Source: Janthinobacterium sp. GW456P
GTDB lineage: Bacteria; Pseudomonadota; Gammaproteobacteria; Burkholderiales; Burkholderiaceae_D
Length of the DNA: 64,000 nt
Direction: 5' to 3'
Assembly (NCBI RefSeq): GCF_002127655.1
Contig: NZ_NEHB01000006.1
Coordinates: 116,012 to 180,011 of the forward strand
Below, piece after piece: positions 8,638 to 16,707 of the stretch. The first letter of the stretch is position 1; each line of letters opens with the position of its first letter. The translations under genes and the position numbers were made by a program. The notes under the pieces were generated by a model. It was not told the origin of the DNA. It saw nothing but the letters and a program-made list of their open reading frames with translations, and did not search any database.

Positions 8638-9848
8638 GGCTTGAGCACCTTCGCCACCTTGGCCGCCCGCAATCGGAACGCGTCGGGCATGCCGGAGCCC
8701 AGCAGCGGGCGCAGATACAGGCGGAAGGCATCGGTCACATCGGTGCCGCTTGCGCTGATGAACTCGTCTTCCATGGTGCGCGTCTTGCCCGCCACGTCGG
8801 ACAGCGGCAGCAATTCGTAATCGACGGAATAAAAGCCCGTGCGCTTGATGGCAACAGAGCCGTCGCGCTCGCCCCACATGGCGAACTGCACCGCCTTCTC
8901 GCCCACTTCGCGCGCCTCGCGCTGGTCGACGTCGGAGACGCAGCCGATGAAGGAGCGCTGCAGATAGCCGAAGGTATCGCCGCGCACGCGCTTGATGCCG
9001 AGCTTGGCCTTGATCTCGTCGCACAGCAGGTCGGCCAGCGCGCCCGTGCCCGACAATTGCACATTGCCGTGCGCATCGCGTTCCACCTCCTTCGCCAGCA
9101 AGCTGGCGATCGGTTCGCCCGACGCGTCGTGGATGCCTTCCGAGACGGCGATCACGCAGCGGCCATACTGTTCATAGGCGGCCTTCACGTCGGCAAGGAA
9201 GTTTTCCAGCACGAAGACGCGCTCGGGGAGGTAGATCAGGTGCGGTCCATCGTCGGGGAACTTCTTGCCCAGCGCCGAGGCGGCCGTCAGGAAGCCCGCG
9301 TGGCGGCCCATCACCACGCCCACGTAGACGCCGGGCAAGGCCGCGTTGTCGAGGTTGGCGCCGGCGAACGCTTGCGCGACGAAGCGCGCGGCCGAGGGAA
9401 AACCGGGCGTGTGGTCGCTGCCCACCAGGTCGTTGTCGATGGTTTTCGGGATGTGGATGCAGCGCAGCGGATAGCCGGCCTTGTGCGCTTCCTCGCTGAC
9501 GATGCGCACCGTGTCGGACGAGTCGTTGCCGCCGATGTAAAAGAAGTGCTCGATCTCGTGCGCGCGCAGCACTTCGAAGATTTGCTGGCAGTAGGCGATA
9601 TCGGGCTTGTCGCGCGTGGAGCCGAGCGCCGAGGACGGCGTGGCCGCCACCAGTTCCAGGTTGTGGCTGGTTTCCTGCGTCAGATCGACAAATTCCTCGT
9701 TGACGATGCCGCGCACGCCGTGCAGCGCGCCGTACACGCGCGTGACGTGCTGAAAACGCCGCGATTCGAGCACCACGCCCACCAGCGACTGGTTGATGAC
9801 GGCGGTCGGGCCGCCTCCCTGGGCGACAAGAATTTTTCCAGACGGCAT
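8634..9848 (-). CDS. pfp: 6-phosphofructokinase, pyrophosphate-dependent type
   Basis: Reversible phosphorylation of fructose 6-phosphate to the 1,6-bisphosphate. A 404-residue PFK-A fold protein with GGGPTAVINQS (11-21). The two residues that distinguish phosphoryl donors both point to PPi. The ATP-type GGDG is GGND here (106-109), placing Asp where ATP enzymes have Gly. PGTIDND is PKTIDND (134-140), placing Lys where ATP enzymes have Gly. RHAGFLTA and the substrate-binding PERVF region are present. The donor is inferred from these residues, not tested. It is last in a minus-strand run starting with a two-component system, 71 bp after the symporter gene, and ends in a 4-bp convergent overlap with iclR. 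Confidence 0.9.
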   Translation of the reverse strand: MPSGKILVAQGGGPTAVINQSLVGVVLESRRFQHVTRVYGALHGVRGIVNEEFVDLTQETSHNLELVAATPSSALGSTRDKPDIAYCQQIFEVLRAHEIEHFFYIGGNDSSDTVRIVSEEAHKAGYPLRCIHIPKTIDNDLVGSDHTPGFPSAARFVAQAFAGANLDNAALPGVYVGVVMGRHAGFLTAASALGKKFPDDGPHLIYLPERVFVLENFLADVKAAYEQYGRCVIAVSEGIHDASGEPIASLLAKEVERDAHGNVQLSGTGALADLLCDEIKAKLGIKRVRGDTFGYLQRSFIGCVSDVDQREAREVGEKAVQFAMWGERDGSVAIKRTGFYSVDYELLPLSDVAGKTRTMEDEFISASGTDVTDAFRLYLRPLLGSGMPDAFRLRAAKVAKVLKP

Positions 9849-9919
9849 GGGATGTCCTCGTAAGTAAAGCGGCCCTCCAGCCTACTCCTTTTTTGCGGCG
9901 GCGCTGTTTTTTTCGGTAT

Positions 9920-11968
9920 TCATTCCGGCGCGCGTATATGCTCGACCAGTCCCGTGCTGCGGCGTCCCGGCTTTGGTGTCAGCCAGCTGACCAGCACGGC
10001 CGCGGCCAGGCCGGCCGGCACGCCGAAGATGCCGGCGGAAATGGGGGCGATATGGAACCATTGACCGCTGGCATTGCCTCCCAGCATGGTGCTCGTATGC
10101 AGCATGTAGTACAGGCAGACGCCAAAGCCCGTCAGCATGCCGGCCAGCGCGCCCTGGTGGTTGGCGCGTTGCCAGAAGACCCCCAGCACCAGCGGCGGGA
10201 ACAGGGTCGAGGCGGCCAGGGAAAACGCCACGCCCACCAGCGACAGGATGTCCGCCGGCTTTTGCGAGGCCGCATAGGCGGCGATGAAGGCCACGGCCAG
10301 CAGCAGCAGTTTGGAAATCGTCACGCGCTTTTGCGTCGAGGCGCTGGGATCGACCACCTTGTAATACACGTCGTGCGACAGGGCGTTCGAGATGGCCAGC
10401 AGCAAGCCATCGGCCGTCGACAGGGCGGCGGCCAGGCCGCCGGCCGCCACCAGGCCGGAAATCACGTAGGGCAGGCCGGCGATCTCGGGCGTTGCCAGCA
10501 CCAGCACGTCGGCGTCGATGGAAATTTCCGCCAGTTGCACGATGCCGTCGCGGTTGACGTCGACGATGCTGATCAGGGGACTGAGCTTGTCCACATTGGC
10601 CCAGTACGACACCCAGGTGGGCAGGTTCGCGTATTGCGTGCCCACCAGTGCCGAGTAAATATCGTACTTGACCAGCACGGCCAGCGCGGGAATCGTGAGA
10701 TAGATCAACAGGATGAAAAACAGGGTCCAGAACACGGACACGCGCGTTTCGTGCACGGACGGCGTGGTGTACGATCGCATGAGGATATGCGGCAGGGCGG
10801 CCGTGCCCAGCATCATGCAAAACACGATGGCCAGGAAATTGTTGCGCTTGATATCGGATTGCTCGCGGTCGGCGGCGGGAAACGGTTGCGCGTGCGGAAT
10901 GATCGGTTCGGCGCGTTTCTGGTTTTGCGCCTGCGCCGCCTGCCACAGCGCGCGTGCCTCGTCGGGGCTTTTGGGATAGGCGATCAGGTAGCGCTCCGCG
11001 TTGCGGATGTCAAACAGCGAGGTATTGCGTTGGCGCAAACTATCGAGCTGGCGCTGGGCCGCCAGGCGGCCTTGCTCCCAGGAGCCGGGCAAGCCGTCGA
11101 TGCGCGCCTGGTAGCTTTGCGCGCGCTGGCGGAAGATGGCGCGCACTTCGTTTTCTTTCGGGTCCGTTTCCAGCACGTGTTCGCGCGCGCTCAGTTGCGG
11201 CAGCACCTTGCCATAGGCGAGCTGCGGCACGGGATTGTCCGCATGCTTGACCGACAGCCACATGGCGGGAATCAAGAAGGCGACGAGGATGATGATGTAC
11301 TGCGCCACCTGCGTCCAGGTGATGGCGCGCATGCCGCCCAGAAAGGAGCAGACGAGGATGCTGGCCAGCCCCAGGAAAATGCCGACGGAAAAATCCACAC
11401 CTGTGAAGCGCGAGGCGATCAGGCCGACGGCGTAGATCTGCGCCACGACATAGGTAAACGACACGATGATGGTGGCGGCCACGGCCACCACGCGCACGCT
11501 GGCGCCCCGCTTGTCGCTGCCGCTGCCGTAGCGCGCGGCGAGGAAGTCGGGAATCGTGTATTGGCTGAACTTGCGCAGGTAGGGCGCGATCAATAGCGCC
11601 ACCAGGCAGTAGCCGCCCGTCCAGCCCATGATGAAGGCCAGGCCGTCGAAGCCGTTCAGGTACAGGCCGCCCGCCAGGCTGATGAAGCTGGCGGCCGAAA
11701 TCCAGTCGGCGGCCGTGGCCATGCCGTTGAACATGGCCGGCACCCGGCGCCCCGCCACATAGTATTCGGTGACGTTCGAGGTGCGGCTGATGACGCCGAT
11801 GGTGGCGTACAGGGTGATGGTGACGAGCATGAACAGGTAGCCGATCCACGCGCGCGGCATGCCTTCCTGTTCCAGGACCGACAGGGCCAGCAGGAATGCG
11901 GCGAAACCGGCGGTAAACAGCAGGTAGTAGCGGCACAGGCGCGCAAAGAAGCTGCGCTGGCCGTTCAT
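9920..11968 (-). CDS. Sodium/solute symporter (SSS family, VC_2705 type)
   Basis: A 682-residue inner-membrane permease with about 13 transmembrane segments. The conserved start of the SSS core is YVAGRRVPAMFNGMATAADWISAASFISLAGG, reported here only for its AADWISAASF motif (about residues 85-94). GYCLVALLIAPYLRK and a long central region follow. A soluble loop of about 100 residues (roughly 250-360), rich in charged residues, interrupts the core; the VC_2705 subgroup has this extended form. Relatives carry acetate and other monocarboxylates. The DUF4212 gene upstream overlaps by 4 bp (ATGA-type), the usual partner arrangement. The substrate is inferred only from family. Confidence 0.9.
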   Translation of the reverse strand: MNGQRSFFARLCRYYLLFTAGFAAFLLALSVLEQEGMPRAWIGYLFMLVTITLYATIGVISRTSNVTEYYVAGRRVPAMFNGMATAADWISAASFISLAGGLYLNGFDGLAFIMGWTGGYCLVALLIAPYLRKFSQYTIPDFLAARYGSGSDKRGASVRVVAVAATIIVSFTYVVAQIYAVGLIASRFTGVDFSVGIFLGLASILVCSFLGGMRAITWTQVAQYIIILVAFLIPAMWLSVKHADNPVPQLAYGKVLPQLSAREHVLETDPKENEVRAIFRQRAQSYQARIDGLPGSWEQGRLAAQRQLDSLRQRNTSLFDIRNAERYLIAYPKSPDEARALWQAAQAQNQKRAEPIIPHAQPFPAADREQSDIKRNNFLAIVFCMMLGTAALPHILMRSYTTPSVHETRVSVFWTLFFILLIYLTIPALAVLVKYDIYSALVGTQYANLPTWVSYWANVDKLSPLISIVDVNRDGIVQLAEISIDADVLVLATPEIAGLPYVISGLVAAGGLAAALSTADGLLLAISNALSHDVYYKVVDPSASTQKRVTISKLLLLAVAFIAAYAASQKPADILSLVGVAFSLAASTLFPPLVLGVFWQRANHQGALAGMLTGFGVCLYYMLHTSTMLGGNASGQWFHIAPISAGIFGVPAGLAAAVLVSWLTPKPGRRSTGLVEHIRAPE

Positions 11969-12279
11969 GCTTGCTCCTCGGCATGGAAGGCGCGGTCCAG
12001 GCGGCGCATGCGCCAGGCATAGAAGGCGATGATGGCCAGGTAGACCAGCGAGGCACCCTGGGCCGCCATATAGAAGGGCAGCGGCCAGCCGAACAGGTTC
12101 AGGTGCAGCAGTTCGCGCGCATAAAACACGGTCAAAAAGCCCGTCAGCAGCCAGACCAGCAGCAGGATGGCCGTCAGGCGCCGCGTCTTGCGCCAGTGCA
12201 CGTCGCGGCGCGCCTGCAGTTCGGGGCTGGGCGCGCGCGCCGGCTGCAGCGGCGCCGCGGGAAGGCTGGGCTTATCCAT
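11965..12279 (-). CDS. DUF4212 small membrane subunit of the sodium/solute symporter
   Basis: A 104-residue protein with a Pro/Ala-rich N-terminus and two transmembrane segments (about 33-55 and 66-88). The typical DUF4212 motifs are VWLLTGFLTVFYARELLHLN (reported start to end about 41-60) and GWPLPFYMAAQG. In many proteobacteria this protein is encoded immediately upstream of a VC_2705-type SSS transporter, and it is thought to be an accessory subunit. Here it overlaps the symporter start by 4 bp and the end of the histidine kinase gene by 8 bp, tying sensing and transport into one operon. Confidence 0.9.
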   Translation of the reverse strand: MDKPSLPAAPLQPARAPSPELQARRDVHWRKTRRLTAILLLVWLLTGFLTVFYARELLHLNLFGWPLPFYMAAQGASLVYLAIIAFYAWRMRRLDRAFHAEEQA

Positions 12280-13807
12280 ACGTGATGTTGTCCTCTTCTG
12301 GCGCTTCCGGCAACAGCAGGGCGATGCTCAGGCGCAGCAGAGTGCCTGGCAACTTCGGCGAAGTGGCGCGCGGATTGTTAAAAATATCGACTTCGGCGCC
12401 ATGCTGCTGCGCAATCTCACGCACGATGGCAAGGCCCAGGCCGCTACCGTCGACATTGCTGCCAAGAATGCGGTAAAAGCGCTCGAACACGTGCGCCCGT
12501 TCTGCCGGCGCAATGCCGGGCCCCGTATCTTCCACTTCCAGGATGGCCAGTTCCAGGGTGCTGCGCACGCGCACCGTGACGCTGCCGCCGGCCGGCGTGT
12601 AGCGCAGGGCATTGTCGATCAGATTGCTCAGCAGCTCGCGCAGCATCATGGCATTGCCGGAAATCATGATCGAATACGCGGGCTGTTCGAAGCCCAGGTC
12701 GATATGCTGGGCAAACGAAGCTTGCACCCAGTCTTGCACCACGCCGCGCGCCAGCTCGCTCAACTCGATCGGCTCGAACGCCGTGCCCGCTTGCGGCTGG
12801 TTTTCCGCACGCGCCAGGGCCAGCAGCTGGTTGACCAGGCGCGTGGCCGCTTCCGAACTTTTCGCCAGTTGCAGCAGCGAGCGGTGGATCTCGTCGTGGT
12901 CGGTCTGGCGCAGGGCCAGCTCCGATTGCATGCGCATGCCGGCCAGCGGCGTTTTCATCTGGTGCGCGGCATCGGCGATGAAGCGTTTCTGCATGTCGAT
13001 CGACAGCGACAGGCGTGCCAGCATCTCGTTGAGCGAACCGACCAGCGGCGTGATTTCCTCGGGCACCTGGCCCGATTCGATGGGAGATAAATCGTCGGGC
13101 GGGCGGGCGCGTATGCGTTCCTGCAATTGCGCCAGCGGCGACAGGCCGCGCGCCAGGGCAAACCAGACCAGGGCCAGGATCACGGGCAGGATGATGAACT
13201 GCGGCAAAATCACGCCCTTGATGATCTCATTGGCCAGCTGGGCGCGCTTTTCCAGCGTCTCGGCCACCTGCACCAGCGCGCGCTGCGCTTCATCGTCGTT
13301 GCCGGAAGGAATGTCGAGATAGCTGAACGCCACGCGCACGGGCGTGCCGTGGATGTTGTCGTTGCGAAACAGCACCATGCCGCTGCGGTATTTGTCGGGG
13401 TCCTGCGGCGGCGGCAAGTCGCGGTCGCCGTCGAGGTATTCGCCGCGCGGACCCACCACCAGGTAATACAGGGTGTCGACGTCGTCGCCGCGCAGGAAGT
13501 CGCGGCCCTTGTTATTGCTGTTCTTGTCCGGCACGCGGCGCAGCAGCGCGCCGTCGGCCTGCTTGACCTGTTGCGTCAGCACGGTGACGCTGTCTTCCAG
13601 CGCATGATCGAACGGCTGATTGGCGATGCCCTTGGCCACCAGATAGGTGATGGCGATGCTCATCGGCCACAGCAGCAGCAGGGGCGCCAGCATCCAGTCG
13701 AGGATTTCACCGAACAGCGAATGCTCGATGGTGTCGTCCTGTTCCGTCGTGGGCGGCTCGAACCAGTCGTCGTCCGGCTCGTCCGCTGGCGCCTCGCGCG
13801 CTTTCAC
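12272..13807 (-). CDS. Sensor histidine kinase, TctE-like
   Basis: A 511-residue membrane kinase. TM1 lies at about 36-59, then a periplasmic domain of the two-component sensor N-terminal (2CSK_N) type, then TM2 at about 196-220 and a HAMP-like linker. The dimerisation/phosphorylation box is FIADAAHQMKTPLAGM (His within AAHQMK). N-box LLSNLIDNALRYTP, DTGPGIAP and GSGLGLAIV complete the ATPase domain. TctE-type sensors usually detect di- or tricarboxylates. I use the GTG at 13807, which overlaps the regulator stop (GTGA), giving translational coupling. The longer open frame to 14005 runs antiparallel through unrelated codons of the regulator gene. Target is probably the downstream DUF4212/symporter pair. 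Confidence 0.9.
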   Translation of the reverse strand: MKAREAPADEPDDDWFEPPTTEQDDTIEHSLFGEILDWMLAPLLLLWPMSIAITYLVAKGIANQPFDHALEDSVTVLTQQVKQADGALLRRVPDKNSNNKGRDFLRGDDVDTLYYLVVGPRGEYLDGDRDLPPPQDPDKYRSGMVLFRNDNIHGTPVRVAFSYLDIPSGNDDEAQRALVQVAETLEKRAQLANEIIKGVILPQFIILPVILALVWFALARGLSPLAQLQERIRARPPDDLSPIESGQVPEEITPLVGSLNEMLARLSLSIDMQKRFIADAAHQMKTPLAGMRMQSELALRQTDHDEIHRSLLQLAKSSEAATRLVNQLLALARAENQPQAGTAFEPIELSELARGVVQDWVQASFAQHIDLGFEQPAYSIMISGNAMMLRELLSNLIDNALRYTPAGGSVTVRVRSTLELAILEVEDTGPGIAPAERAHVFERFYRILGSNVDGSGLGLAIVREIAQQHGAEVDIFNNPRATSPKLPGTLLRLSIALLLPEAPEEDNITYG

Positions 13808-14538
13808 TTGCTGGCGGACCCGCTGGCCGGGGCTGCCGACTCGCCCGCTTCGGCGTTCAGGCGCGCCGCTTCCGAGTATTTTTCCAGGCAATAGCCGAGG
13901 CCGCGCACGGTGGCGATGCGCACGCCGCCCACCTCGATCTTCTTGCGCAGGCGGTGCACATACACTTCGATGGCGTTGTTCGACACTTCCTCGCCCCATT
14001 CGCACAGGTGGTCGACCAGCTGTTCTTTCGAAACGAGGCGGCCGGTGCGGCCCAGCAGGATTTCCAGCAAGCCCAGTTCACGCGCCGACAGGTCGAGCAT
14101 CTGGTCGTTGATGTAGGCGCTGCGCCCCACCTGGTCGTAGCTGAGGGGGCCATGCTTGATGATGGTGGCGCCGCCGCCGGCGCCGCGGCGCGTCAGGGCG
14201 CGCACTCTTGCCTCCAGTTCCGACAAGGCGAACGGCTTGGCCATATAATCGTCGGCACCGAGGTCGAGGCCATTCACGCGTTGTTCGATGGAATCGGCGG
14301 CCGTCAGGATCAGCACGGGCAGCAGCGAGGCGCGCGCGCGCAGGCGGCGCAGCACTTCCAGCCCGGACATCTTCGGCAGGCCCAGGTCGAGGATCAGCAA
14401 GTCGAATTCCTGGGTGGACAGGGCCGTATCGGCTTCCTGCCCATTTTTGACGCAGTCGATGGCATAGCCCGACTGGCGCAGCGAACGGGTCAGGCCATCG
14501 GCCAGCACGCTGTCATCTTCGGCAAGTAAAATACGCAT
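13804..14538 (-). CDS. OmpR-family response regulator, TctD-like
   Basis: A 244-residue DNA-binding response regulator. The receiver has the acidic pair Asp8/Asp9 (LLAEDD), phospho-acceptor Asp51 (LLILDLGLP), a conserved Thr and a Lys in YMAKPF. The C-terminal OmpR/PhoB winged helix has the recognition segment NNAIEVYVHRLRKKI and ends at GLGYCLEK. Starting at 14538 (MRILLAEDD) places the receiver at the N-terminus, as usual. It is first in the kinase/DUF4212/symporter operon and divergent from recA. The shared 254-bp region contains the recA LexA box. Confidence 0.92.
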   Translation of the reverse strand: MRILLAEDDSVLADGLTRSLRQSGYAIDCVKNGQEADTALSTQEFDLLILDLGLPKMSGLEVLRRLRARASLLPVLILTAADSIEQRVNGLDLGADDYMAKPFALSELEARVRALTRRGAGGGATIIKHGPLSYDQVGRSAYINDQMLDLSARELGLLEILLGRTGRLVSKEQLVDHLCEWGEEVSNNAIEVYVHRLRKKIEVGGVRIATVRGLGYCLEKYSEAARLNAEAGESAAPASGSASK

Positions 14539-14660
14539 GGTGAGACTTCCTCGGCTTGCGGCATAGAAGCTTGTATTGTGTTTCATTTCCCGCAAGGTGG
14601 CGAGTTTTTGTGAAAAACCAGGGTTGTATTGATCTGTTTCAAAACAAATCCACGTTCCGC

Positions 14661-14689
14661 TTGCATTGATCACTGTTTTTTTATACAGT
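14661..14689 (+). promoter_or_regulatory. recA: Candidate recA promoter
   Basis: TTGCAT (14661-14666) and TACAGT (14684-14689), separated by 17 bp, form a plausible -35/-10 pair. The LexA box covers the spacer and -10 element, the classic arrangement for repression. Assigned by eye. Confidence 0.45.
14673..14688. promoter_or_regulatory. recA: LexA (SOS) box of recA
   Basis: CTGTTTTTTTATACAG is an exact CTG-N10-CAG match with an AT-rich centre, the proteobacterial LexA operator. It lies 104 bp upstream of the recA ATG. A second overlapping palindrome, ACAGTACTGT (14685-14694), continues from its right half. Confidence 0.88.
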
Positions 14690-14792
14690 ACTGTCTGTGT
14701 AAAGAATTTAACCCACTGGCGCTATCGCAGGCTGCACGGTTCACGTAGATGCGTCACGTGAATCCGCACCTGTAGAACGGCTGAAAGAACAT

Positions 14793-15893
14793 ATGGACGA
14801 TAAAAAAGCTGTAGTACCCGCATCGGAAAAAGCCAAGGCGCTCGCCGCCGCACTGGCGCAGATCGAGAAGCAGTTTGGCAAAGGTTCGGTCATGCGCATG
14901 GACTCCAGCGCACCGATCGAAGAAGTGCAAGTCGTGTCGACCGGTTCGCTCGGCCTCGATATCGCGCTGGGCGTGGGCGGCTTGCCGCGCGGCCGCGTGG
15001 TGGAAATCTACGGTCCGGAATCGTCGGGTAAAACCACGCTGACCCTGCAAACCATCGCCGAAATGCAAAAACTGGGCGGCACCTGCGCCTTTATCGATGC
15101 CGAGCACGCGCTGGACGTCGGCTACGCGCAAAAGCTGGGCGTGAACCTGCATGAATTGCTGATCTCGCAACCGGACACGGGCGAGCAGGCACTGGAAATC
15201 TGCGACGCCCTCGTGCGTTCGGGCAGCGTCGACCTGGTCGTCATCGACTCCGTGGCCGCACTGACGCCACGCGCCGAGATCGAAGGCGATATGGGCGATT
15301 CCCTGCCAGGTTTGCAAGCGCGCCTGATGTCGCAAGCGCTGCGCAAGCTGACCGGCTCCATCAACCGCACGAACACCCTGGTCATCTTCATCAACCAGAT
15401 CCGCATGAAGATCGGCGTGATGTTCGGCAGCCCGGAAACGACCACGGGCGGCAATGCGCTGAAATTCTACGCCTCCGTGCGCCTGGACATCCGCCGTACC
15501 GGCTCGATCAAGTCCGGCGATGAAGTGATCGGCAACGAAACCAAGGTCAAGGTCGTCAAGAACAAGATCGCGCCACCGTTCAAGGAAGCGCACTTCGACA
15601 TTCTGTACGGCGCCGGCACCTCGCGCGAAGGCGAAATCCTGGACCTGGGCTCGGATGCCAAGATCGTGGAAAAATCCGGTTCGTGGTACAGCTACAACGG
15701 CGAACGCATCGGCCAGGGCAAGGACAACGCCCGCGCCTTCCTGCAAGAGCGTCCGGCGCTGGCCCGCGAAATCGAAAACAAGGTCCGCGCTTCGCTGGGC
15801 GTGCGCGAACTGCCGCCACTGGCTGCTGAAAAGCCGGAAAAAGCGGATAAGGCCGCCGACAAGGCTGCCAAGGCGGAAGCCAAGGCAGAGTAG
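14793..15893 (+). CDS. recA: Recombinase RecA
   Basis: DNA strand-exchange ATPase and LexA co-protease. It has 366 residues. Walker [10 protein letters not shown] lies near residues 71-79, the Walker B region is [10 protein letters not shown], and loop 2 has [21 protein letters not shown], cited here for its MKIGVMFG core. The C-terminal tail is a run of Lys/Ala/Glu/Asp ([17 protein letters not shown]), longer and more charged than in E. coli but typical in Burkholderiales. Expression should be SOS-controlled through the LexA box. The ribosome binding site is weak (GAAAG). Two hairpins separate it from recX. Confidence 0.99.
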   Translation: MDDKKAVVPASEKAKALAAALAQIEKQFGKGSVMRMDSSAPIEEVQVVSTGSLGLDIALGVGGLPRGRVVEIYGPESSGKTTLTLQTIAEMQKLGGTCAFIDAEHALDVGYAQKLGVNLHELLISQPDTGEQALEICDALVRSGSVDLVVIDSVAALTPRAEIEGDMGDSLPGLQARLMSQALRKLTGSINRTNTLVIFINQIRMKIGVMFGSPETTTGGNALKFYASVRLDIRRTGSIKSGDEVIGNETKVKVVKNKIAPPFKEAHFDILYGAGTSREGEILDLGSDAKIVEKSGSWYSYNGERIGQGKDNARAFLQERPALAREIENKVRASLGVRELPPLAAEKPEKADKAADKAAKAEAKAE

Positions 15894-15929
15894 GTCGGAT
15901 TAGCGCGGCAAAACCGCGCGTAATCCGAC
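15894..15929 (+). repeat. Palindromic repeat unit 1 between recA and recX
   Basis: GTCGGATTAGCGCGG (15894-15908) pairs with the segment ending TAATCCGAC (15921-15929), giving a stem of about 15 bp directly after the recA stop codon. There is no T tract. The GTCGGATTA/TAATCCGAC arms are shared with unit 2, so this looks like a dispersed palindromic repeat as well as a possible attenuating hairpin. Confidence 0.75.
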
Positions 15930-15953
15930 AACACCACAGACGTCAACAATGTT

Positions 15954-15985
15954 GTCGGATTACGGCCCAAGGGGCCTAATCCGAC
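15954..15985 (+). repeat. Palindromic repeat unit 2 between recA and recX
   Basis: GTCGGATTA (15954-15962) pairs with TAATCCGAC (15977-15985) around a GGCCC/GGGCC inner stem. The left arm plus TGTT can instead pair with TAATCCGACAACA (15921-15933) of unit 1, so alternative folds are possible. Confidence 0.75.
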
Positions 15986-16096
15986 CCACGCATGGCTTGC
16001 TGCAAGGTGTGACCATGATCGCCGTCCCGCGCTGTTGCGCCGGGCGGCGATTGTGTTTGGGTGATGGAATCGTGGAATGAAAGACAAGGTGGGTGT

Positions 16097-16552
16097 ATGG
16101 CCGCAGTACAACTAAGCCTGAAGGGCAGGGCGCTACGCTTTTTGTCGATGCGCGAACACAGCCGCATGGAATTGCGACGCAAGCTGCAGCGCCATGCGCA
16201 GGAAGGCGACGACGTGGAAGCCTTGCTCGACAGCCTGGAGCAAGCCAACTGGCTGTCGCAGGAGCGCTTTTCCGAGTCGCTGATTCACCGCCGCTCGGCC
16301 CGTTTCGGCAACAGCCGCATCATGGCGGAGCTGCAAAGCCATGGCATCGGCGGAGAAGCGTTGCAGGAACTCAAGGCGGGCCTGGCCGAAGGGGAGGTTG
16401 CGCGCGCCTGCGAAGTGTGGCGCCGAAAATTCGGGCAAGTGGCGCAGGATGCGGAGCAGCGCAACAAGCAGATGCGTTTTTTGATGCAGCGCGGCTTTTC
16501 GCAGCGCGCCGTGCAGGTGGCCTTGAAGGGACTGGATCCCGACGAGGAATAG
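16097..16552 (+). CDS. recX: Regulatory protein RecX
   Basis: Binds RecA filaments and inhibits their extension and ATPase activity. It has 151 residues, with the three-helix repeat pattern of RecX. Landmarks are [18 protein letters not shown] near the N-terminus, then [20 protein letters not shown] and [20 protein letters not shown] use the ATG at 16097 ([17 protein letters not shown]) with a GGTGG upstream; an in-frame start at 16061 would add 12 residues. It lies downstream of recA on the same strand, so the intervening hairpins probably lower its expression relative to recA. Confidence 0.95.
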   Translation: MAAVQLSLKGRALRFLSMREHSRMELRRKLQRHAQEGDDVEALLDSLEQANWLSQERFSESLIHRRSARFGNSRIMAELQSHGIGGEALQELKAGLAEGEVARACEVWRRKFGQVAQDAEQRNKQMRFLMQRGFSQRAVQVALKGLDPDEE

Positions 16553-16707
16553 CGCATCCAGGGTTGTCCGGCCGCCACGCTGTGCCGCCAAGAACTGCGC
16601 TTTCAAACGTCGTCTGATTCCAGTATGGTCACGCCGCGCGATCGGGTATGCTGGCGCTCGAACGCTGTGCGATGCGTGCAGCACCACTGATCGTGACAGG
16701 ATGCAAG

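Noticed and set aside
9893..11596. 567-codon open frame antisense to the symporter gene
   Set aside because: No domain, low-complexity His/Gln/Gly composition, and full overlap with a clear SSS permease.
14754..15746. 330-codon frame antisense to recA
   Set aside because: Mirror frame produced by strong codon bias in recA; nothing in it resembles a known protein.
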